Source: Bacteroidota bacterium
Lineage (GTDB): Bacteria; Bacteroidota; Bacteroidia; Bacteroidales; UBA10428
DNA: 9,527 nt
Direction: 5' to 3'
Assembly (NCBI GenBank): GCA_029268165.1
Contig: JAJUGM010000108.1
Span: forward strand, 1-9,527
The first letter of the stretch is position 1; every line of letters begins with the position of its first letter. Below the pieces are notes generated by a model, which had not been told where the DNA came from, made no database searches, and saw only the letters and a program-made list of their open reading frames with translations. Made by a program: the position numbers and the translations under genes. Below are positions 5,859 to 9,527 of this stretch, in pieces.

Positions 5859-7049
5859 ATACAACGCAACCTTCAAGACGGGAACAGCATCAAAATAGAA
5901 AACTATGGATATGAAAAAAATAGCATTATTGATTACGATTTGTATTTCATTGATTTCTTGTGACAAATCAAATGATATTGCACCTGAAACCATAAATACT
6001 GATTTTAAAACAAAGATTATTGACGGATATTTTGTCAAATCTATTGCTTTTGATAAGCAAGGAAATGCATGGATTGGCACCTTTAAACAAGGGCTTATAA
6101 AATATAATTCAAGTGGCGTAACTATTTATAATTCTACGAATTCAATTATTTCTGATTCTTCCGTAATTTATGATTTGGCAATTGACAGTAAAAACAATGT
6201 TTGGATAGCTTGTGAAGGATTAATAAAATTTGATGGAAGTAGTTTTACACATTATAACTCATCAAATACTCCGATGCCAGAGGATTTTGTGAGTTCTATT
6301 GCAATTGATTCAAAAGATAATATTTGGTTTTCATCAAGTAGATTCCGACAAGGAGGGATAGTGAAATATGACGGTACAGCTTGGACAGTTTTTACACCTG
6401 ATAATTCTGATTTGCCAGTTAACTTCGTGCAAAGCATTGCAATTGACAAAAATGATAATGTTTGGTTAGCTTTAAATGAGATTGTTAATGATTCATATTT
6501 AGCTAAAATTTATAATGATAAATGGACAATTTACACAAGTTCTGAGTTAGGATTTACACCGTATTATTTTGGAAATATTCAAATTGATAGTAAGAATAGG
6601 CTATGTGGAGCAATTGATTACTCATTATCCAGTACTTTGTATAATAATGGCACTCAAGTTTTCATATTTGATGGTAAAACTTCTGAAAGTCTAAAATTTG
6701 ATAATAGTACAAATGTCAAATTTTTAACAATTGATAAGAATGACAATATTTGGTGTGGAATGTATGGGGGATACGCTGTATTTAATGGTGATAAATGGAC
6801 AGTTGAAGGTTCAAGATTTAAAGACGATGGAGTATTTGCAATTGAACAATCAAATGACAACAAGATTTGGATTGGAACAGGTGATGGAATATACATAAAC
6901 GACTGATAAATAATAATGTACAGCTGCCAACAACGTATATAAAATAAAGCGGTAGCAGTGGGTTTGCGGGCAGTTCAGCCTGCATCAGCGTTTGTTACGG
7001 GGGATACAGACGCAGCTCCACAATCCGCTTCATTTCATATACGCGACCG
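5850..7049 (+). mobile_element. Gene cassette 1 (propeller lipoprotein)
   Basis: The unit runs from the T after G5849 to G7049, taking the classical integron cut G^TT by analogy. It holds one gene plus, at its 3' end, its own attC-like palindrome. Its first bases (TTGGCAGCTATAC) are complementary to 6918-6930, just before the C of the conserved AAC, as expected if the linear unit arose from a circle cut inside one recombination site. Length is 1200 bp. Excision has not been shown. Confidence 0.6.
5905..6906 (+). CDS. Seven-bladed regulator-type beta-propeller lipoprotein
   Basis: This 333-residue secreted lipoprotein has a short basic start, a hydrophobic helix and the lipobox LISC (Cys19), followed by DKSND. 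After that the whole protein is built of repeats of the two-component-regulator propeller type (xxIAIDxxxNxWI...LxKYDGxxWxxY). Repeat starts are near residues 44, 87, 129, 175, 223, 271 and 310, giving seven blades, a complete ring. The last ends in WIGTGDGIY. No histidine kinase or DNA-binding domain follows, unlike hybrid sensors that use this propeller, so it is a free envelope protein, probably binding a ligand or partner. The ATG at 5905 and a second at 5911 are both possible; the latter gives the more typical MKK signal start. It is the only gene of cassette 1 and begins 55 bases inside it. No clear promoter was found. Confidence 0.85.
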   Translation: MDMKKIALLITICISLISCDKSNDIAPETINTDFKTKIIDGYFVKSIAFDKQGNAWIGTFKQGLIKYNSSGVTIYNSTNSIISDSSVIYDLAIDSKNNVWIACEGLIKFDGSSFTHYNSSNTPMPEDFVSSIAIDSKDNIWFSSSRFRQGGIVKYDGTAWTVFTPDNSDLPVNFVQSIAIDKNDNVWLALNEIVNDSYLAKIYNDKWTIYTSSELGFTPYYFGNIQIDSKNRLCGAIDYSLSSTLYNNGTQVFIFDGKTSESLKFDNSTNVKFLTIDKNDNIWCGMYGGYAVFNGDKWTVEGSRFKDDGVFAIEQSNDNKIWIGTGDGIYIND

Positions 7050-7059
7050 TTTAGAGCCA
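6922..7059 (+). other. attC-like recombination site, cassette 1/2 junction
   Basis: This is a GC-richer island in A+T-rich surroundings. It begins AGCTGCCAAC (6922-6931) and ends GTTTAGAGCCA (7049-7059). Just inside, 6934-6952 (CGTATATAAAATAAAGCGG) pairs with 7025-7043 (CCGCTTCATTTCATATACG) at 17 of 19 positions, both exceptions being G-T-type changes. Further inward, GTGG/CCAC and GCG/CGC continue the stem with mismatches, and GCGTTTGT/ACAGACGC (about 6988-7012) forms a side hairpin. The distance from the C of AAC to the G of GTT is 118 bases. This layout matches long integron attC sites; the outer bases do not follow the strict RYYYAAC/GTTRRRY consensus. Confidence 0.65.
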
Positions 7060-7101
7060 ATGCTATGAAAACCTGATGTCAAACTTAAAATATATTATGA
7101 A

Positions 7102-7785
7102 ATGAAAGGAAAACAAAAAACTTTATTATTATTCATACTCTTTCTGAGTGTGAAAGTAGTTTACATGTATCCACAGAATACTGATATGATAACCGATTCT
7201 ATTCTGAAATTGGCAAATATTGGTATAGAGAAATATCTAAATTTAATAAAAAAGGACAATGTTAAGAATTATGGTTTCAGTTCATTAGAAGACCTTAAAA
7301 ATATTGAATTTGGTAATCCAATCCAAACATTTCTATTTAATCGATCATTTTATGAAGATTCTGTCTTAAAGAACGATGATTACATTACTCCAAAAGAGGA
7401 ATTTAGGATACCTCTGATTGTAAATGATACGATTCGTTCATTTATAATAATTGGAAAATTAAATAACCAATGGTCGATAGTTGGTATTGGAGGAAATATT
7501 CTTGCAGATAATCTTATGCGATGTTTTCAAAAAAACAAGATTGATAACAAAAAAGAGATAATTTTATTACGCGAACCCTTATCTCAATCAGATTACTTAA
7601 TTTCTGATTATTATGGTAAAACTAAAGAGCCTACTTATTTTCCTGTTATGTCATCTATGAGTTGCTTAAATAAAGAACTTCCTGATAAAAGAATGACAAA
7701 AAAGGAAATATTACCATTAATACATCAAAAATATTATTATAATAAACACATTTATAAATATAATACCCATGAAAAAAATAATTAA
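7102..7785 (+). CDS. Exported protein of unknown function, upstream partner of the protease
   Basis: This 227-residue protein has a Sec-type signal sequence (MKGKQKTLLLFILFLSVKVV, cleavage probably near residues 20-24) and no lipobox cysteine. A helical region follows (about 30-55, IGIEKYLNLIKKDN), then a compact mixed region (SSLEDLKNIEFGNPIQTFLF at about 61-80, IPLIVNDTIRSFIIIGKLNN, QWSIVGIGG) that resembles accessory or pro-domain-like folds only in general character. The C terminus is Lys/Tyr-rich. It overlaps the start of the cysteine protease gene by 17 bases in another frame, indicating translational coupling. A chaperone, inhibitor or separately encoded propeptide for that protease is an attractive inference without direct proof. 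The ATG at 7097 is followed at once by a stop, so 7102 is the start. Confidence 0.75.
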   Translation: MKGKQKTLLLFILFLSVKVVYMYPQNTDMITDSILKLANIGIEKYLNLIKKDNVKNYGFSSLEDLKNIEFGNPIQTFLFNRSFYEDSVLKNDDYITPKEEFRIPLIVNDTIRSFIIIGKLNNQWSIVGIGGNILADNLMRCFQKNKIDNKKEIILLREPLSQSDYLISDYYGKTKEPTYFPVMSSMSCLNKELPDKRMTKKEILPLIHQKYYYNKHIYKYNTHEKNN

Positions 7786-8554
7786 CATATTGTTTGTGTC
7801 AATTTTTTCAATCTCGGTTTCTGCTCAAGATGCAAGGATTTTGAATGTGCCGTATATATATCAGGTTCATCTTTGCTGTTGGTGTTGGGCGGCAACATGT
7901 AATTCTATAATAGAGTATTATGGCACAAATATAGATTTATGTGATGTTGTTGAATATGCCAGAAGCCAAAATCCTGGACGATTTGGAACGCAGAACTGTT
8001 GTAATACACCGACTCCTACCGGATGTATTAACACAAATTCATTGACCGGTGCAGGTTCGGTAAGCGATATATTGAATCATTGGGGAATAACTAATAATGC
8101 GTTTTGGGATAACCTATCATTTAACGATGTTCAAACTGAAATTAATTCAGGTAGACCAATTATGTTCGCATGGCTTTGGGATGCAGGTGGCGGACATGCA
8201 TTAACACTTAGAGGATATGATGAACCTTCTTCTAGTGTATTTTACATCGATCCTTCAGATGGGTTCCATATTGCAACATATGCTTGGTTAGTAGATGATG
8301 GAACTCATGAATGGGCAGGTACATCTCAATTAACGACTAACCCTATTTGTTCTGATGCAAATTCAGAATTCACAGAACCTATAAATTCTGATATCAACTA
8401 TGAAGAAACAAATACTATTGAAATAAGTTCGACTATCAATAATGCAGATGTTGAATTTAGATATGGGAATGAGTTTATTATAAATCCAGGTTTTAATATT
8501 AATGTTGGAAGCACATTAATAATAGAACCAGACCAAACCTTACCGTGTGAATAA
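7769..8554 (+). CDS. Secreted papain-like cysteine protease
   Basis: This 261-residue protein starts with a signal peptide (cleavage after SVSAQ, about residue 20) and then a papain-fold domain. The oxyanion glutamine is Q32, the nucleophile C39 in the WCWAA block followed by SIIEYYG, the general base H143 in GGGHALTLRGYD, and the triad Asp D161 in YIDPSDG. This is the pattern of the short papain-like family that includes AvrRpt2-type (C70) and C39-like peptidases. There is no long pro-domain, so latency must come from elsewhere. Many cysteines near the active site (36, 37, 39, 44 and a CC near 77) suggest disulphides. The C-terminal about 45 residues (NADVEFRYGNEFIINPGFNI) match the short beta-strand repeat GNxIxLxPGFxVxxGAxF common at the ends of exported Bacteroidota proteins. 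It sits between an exported unknown and a lipoprotein. Confidence 0.88.
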   Translation: MKKIINILFVSIFSISVSAQDARILNVPYIYQVHLCCWCWAATCNSIIEYYGTNIDLCDVVEYARSQNPGRFGTQNCCNTPTPTGCINTNSLTGAGSVSDILNHWGITNNAFWDNLSFNDVQTEINSGRPIMFAWLWDAGGGHALTLRGYDEPSSSVFYIDPSDGFHIATYAWLVDDGTHEWAGTSQLTTNPICSDANSEFTEPINSDINYEETNTIEISSTINNADVEFRYGNEFIINPGFNINVGSTLIIEPDQTLPCE

Positions 8555-8568
8555 AAAACTTAGAGATT

Positions 8569-9222
8569 ATGAAAAATATTATTATATCAGTATTATTAAC
8601 AGTTATAGTAATATCATTACCTTGCTGTTCGAAGGATAATGATAATAATTCAAATTATTATTCATTTATTGTTCAAGATAAAATATGGTCAAATGGTTTA
8701 CTTGGTTATAACTCTTCAACAAATCAGTATTATCCAGTAAAAAGCGACTATATTAAAATTAGCTATGATACCACAATTTCAGGAATAAAATGGTTTAAAG
8801 TTTACAAATCTTATGATAAGAATCATGAAAACTGGGAAGTTTGGGGTTTTATAAGAGAGGATTCACAAAAAATTTATTACAGGTGGGATAATAATAATGA
8901 GCCAAAATTATTATATGATTTCAGTCTTAGTATTGGTGATGAAATAGAGCTGTTATCAATAACCTATTCAGTTGATTCAGTAAAGTATTTACCGATTTTG
9001 GACAATAAGAAAAGAAAACACATTTTTCTTTCTATTAAAAACAGTTCATCGTCAGCATATGTTGTCTGGATAGAAAGTATTGGCTCAAATGCTGGCTTCT
9101 TTGAGAATACAGGCAATACTCAATCACTTGGTGGATTAAATAAACTTTTATGCTGTGAAGAAAATGGCATTTATTTATATAGAGATTCTACATATGATGT
9201 ATGTTATTTTGATTCTGAATAA
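8569..9222 (+). CDS. Lipoprotein of unknown function
   Basis: This 217-residue lipoprotein has a hydrophobic signal helix and the lipobox LPCC, with Cys20 the likely lipidated residue, followed by SKDNDN, an acidic stretch like those that mark surface export in Bacteroidota. The mature part has the outline of a common exported Bacteroidota family: ISGIKWFKVYKSYD, WGFIREDSQKIYYRW, LLYDFSLSIGDEI, then WIESIGSNAGF and a C-terminal LLCCEENGIYLY. It is probably all beta. It starts 14 bases after the protease stop with only a weak AGAG before the ATG, so it belongs to the same transcript. It may be an envelope partner or substrate of the protease; this is inference. Confidence 0.8.
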   Translation: MKNIIISVLLTVIVISLPCCSKDNDNNSNYYSFIVQDKIWSNGLLGYNSSTNQYYPVKSDYIKISYDTTISGIKWFKVYKSYDKNHENWEVWGFIREDSQKIYYRWDNNNEPKLLYDFSLSIGDEIELLSITYSVDSVKYLPILDNKKRKHIFLSIKNSSSSAYVVWIESIGSNAGFFENTGNTQSLGGLNKLLCCEENGIYLYRDSTYDVCYFDSE

Positions 9223-9242
9223 TAAATGATTGAAGTCAGCAC

Positions 9243-9380
9243 TGGCTCTAACAAATGGTATAGTGCATGCGGGTTTCAGAGGTATACAAGTGTTTATGGC
9301 TCGTAAAAAAGGTCAGTGTAAACCGATAAGTTTATGCCTCGTAATCCCGCACGACACCATACCATAAAACGTTTATGGGC
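9243..9380 (+). other. attC-like recombination site, cassette 2/3 junction
   Basis: It begins TGGCTCTAAC (9243-9252) and ends GTTTATGGGC (9371-9380). Just inside, 9255-9273 (ATGGTATAGTGCATGCGGG) pairs with 9346-9365 (CCCGCACGACACCATACCAT) except for two T/C changes and one bulged base. The distance from the C of AAC to the G of GTT is 119 bases, against 118 in the other site, although the two sequences otherwise share little. Conserved geometry with unconserved sequence is typical of attC sites. It starts 20 bases after the stop of the last gene of cassette 2. Confidence 0.65.
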
Positions 9381-9468
9381 AAGGCAAAAATTCACATACT
9401 TTATACTTGTATTAACCGTTTAACCAATGAAAGCAAAGTAAATTTCTAATATGATATAATTCAGAAAA

Positions 9469-9476
9469 TAATTTTG
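9469..9476 (+). promoter_or_regulatory. Promoter -7 element for the cassette 3 gene
   Basis: TAATTTTG is an exact match to the Bacteroidota -7 consensus TAnnTTTG. A TTTC at 9443-9446, about 22 bases upstream, is a possible -33 element. The ATG of the next gene lies 25 bases downstream, so cassette 3 appears to bring its own promoter. Confidence 0.5.
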
Positions 9477-9501
9477 CCATATCATTTTTATAAACCTAAA
9501 T

Positions 9502-9527
9502 ATGAGATATTTAAAAATAATACTAAT
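9502..9527 (+). CDS. Start of the cassette 3 gene (3' truncated)
   Basis: The ATG at 9502 opens a frame reading MRYLKIIL to the window end. The basic then hydrophobic start is like that of a signal peptide, and a consensus -7 element lies just upstream. Only eight codons are visible, so the product cannot be named. It lies 130 bases after the third junction, the place expected for the first gene of the next cassette. Confidence 0.45.

Larger units (their letters stand above)
7050..9371 (+). mobile_element. Gene cassette 2 (three-gene exported protease unit)
   Basis: The unit runs from the T after G7049 to G9371, again by analogy with the G^TT cut. Its start, GTTTAGAGCCAATGCT (7049-7064), is complementary to AGCACTGGCTCTAAC (9238-9252) at 14 of 15 positions with one single-base indel. 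The three genes within it overlap or are separated by 14 bases and no palindrome interrupts them, so they would move as one 2322-bp unit. Integron cassettes normally carry one gene, so three is unusual. Confidence 0.55.

Overview
The window looks like a chromosomal stretch of a Bacteroidota bacterium. It is A+T-rich, start codons mostly lack a clear Shine-Dalgarno, and TAnnTTTG-type -7 promoter elements can be seen. It encodes lipoproteins with Bacteroidota-style lipoboxes, a membrane-anchored MutS-like protein and a Bacteroidota-type tyrosine recombinase with an N-terminal IPGxRW...CWxIP domain. No rRNA, tRNA or CRISPR array was seen.

Layout. Bases 1-2704 hold the 3' end of an unidentified gene, a MutS-family ATPase with N-terminal membrane segments (108-1901), a non-coding stretch with two diverged 58-bp direct repeats and two hairpins, and a short tail-less single-stranded DNA-binding protein on the minus strand (2354-2704). 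A divergent control region (2705-2886) with three 20-bp-phased GTTT repeats separates ssb from a small zinc-ribbon protein (2887-3258). After a 381-bp non-coding gap comes a 616-residue tyrosine recombinase (3640-5490). Its N-terminal half appears to contain a degenerate second copy of the DNA-binding and catalytic modules.

The most interesting part is 5819-9527, directly downstream of the recombinase. Secreted-protein genes lie there in units separated by two long, GC-richer imperfect palindromes of almost identical length (about 138 bp at 6922-7059 and 9243-9380). Each starts with a conserved AAC and ends with a conserved GTT, the layout of integron attC sites. The sequence just after the GTT at the start of each unit is the reverse complement of the sequence ending in AAC at the start of that unit's own downstream palindrome (13 of 14 bases for unit 1; 14 of 15 plus one indel for unit 2). 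That is the signature expected if each unit once existed as a circle carrying its own recombination site. Unit 1 (5850-7049) carries a seven-bladed propeller lipoprotein. Unit 2 (7050-9371) carries three tightly packed genes: a small exported protein, a papain-like cysteine protease and a lipoprotein. Unit 3 begins at 9372 and runs off the window.

Working interpretation (inference): an integron-like gene-cassette array in Bacteroidota, possibly served by the unusual recombinase beside it, which is not a classical IntI. The A+T-rich leader 5491-5818 is the candidate attI-like entry region. Cassette boundaries are strongly supported by the sequence; the role of the neighbouring recombinase is not proven.
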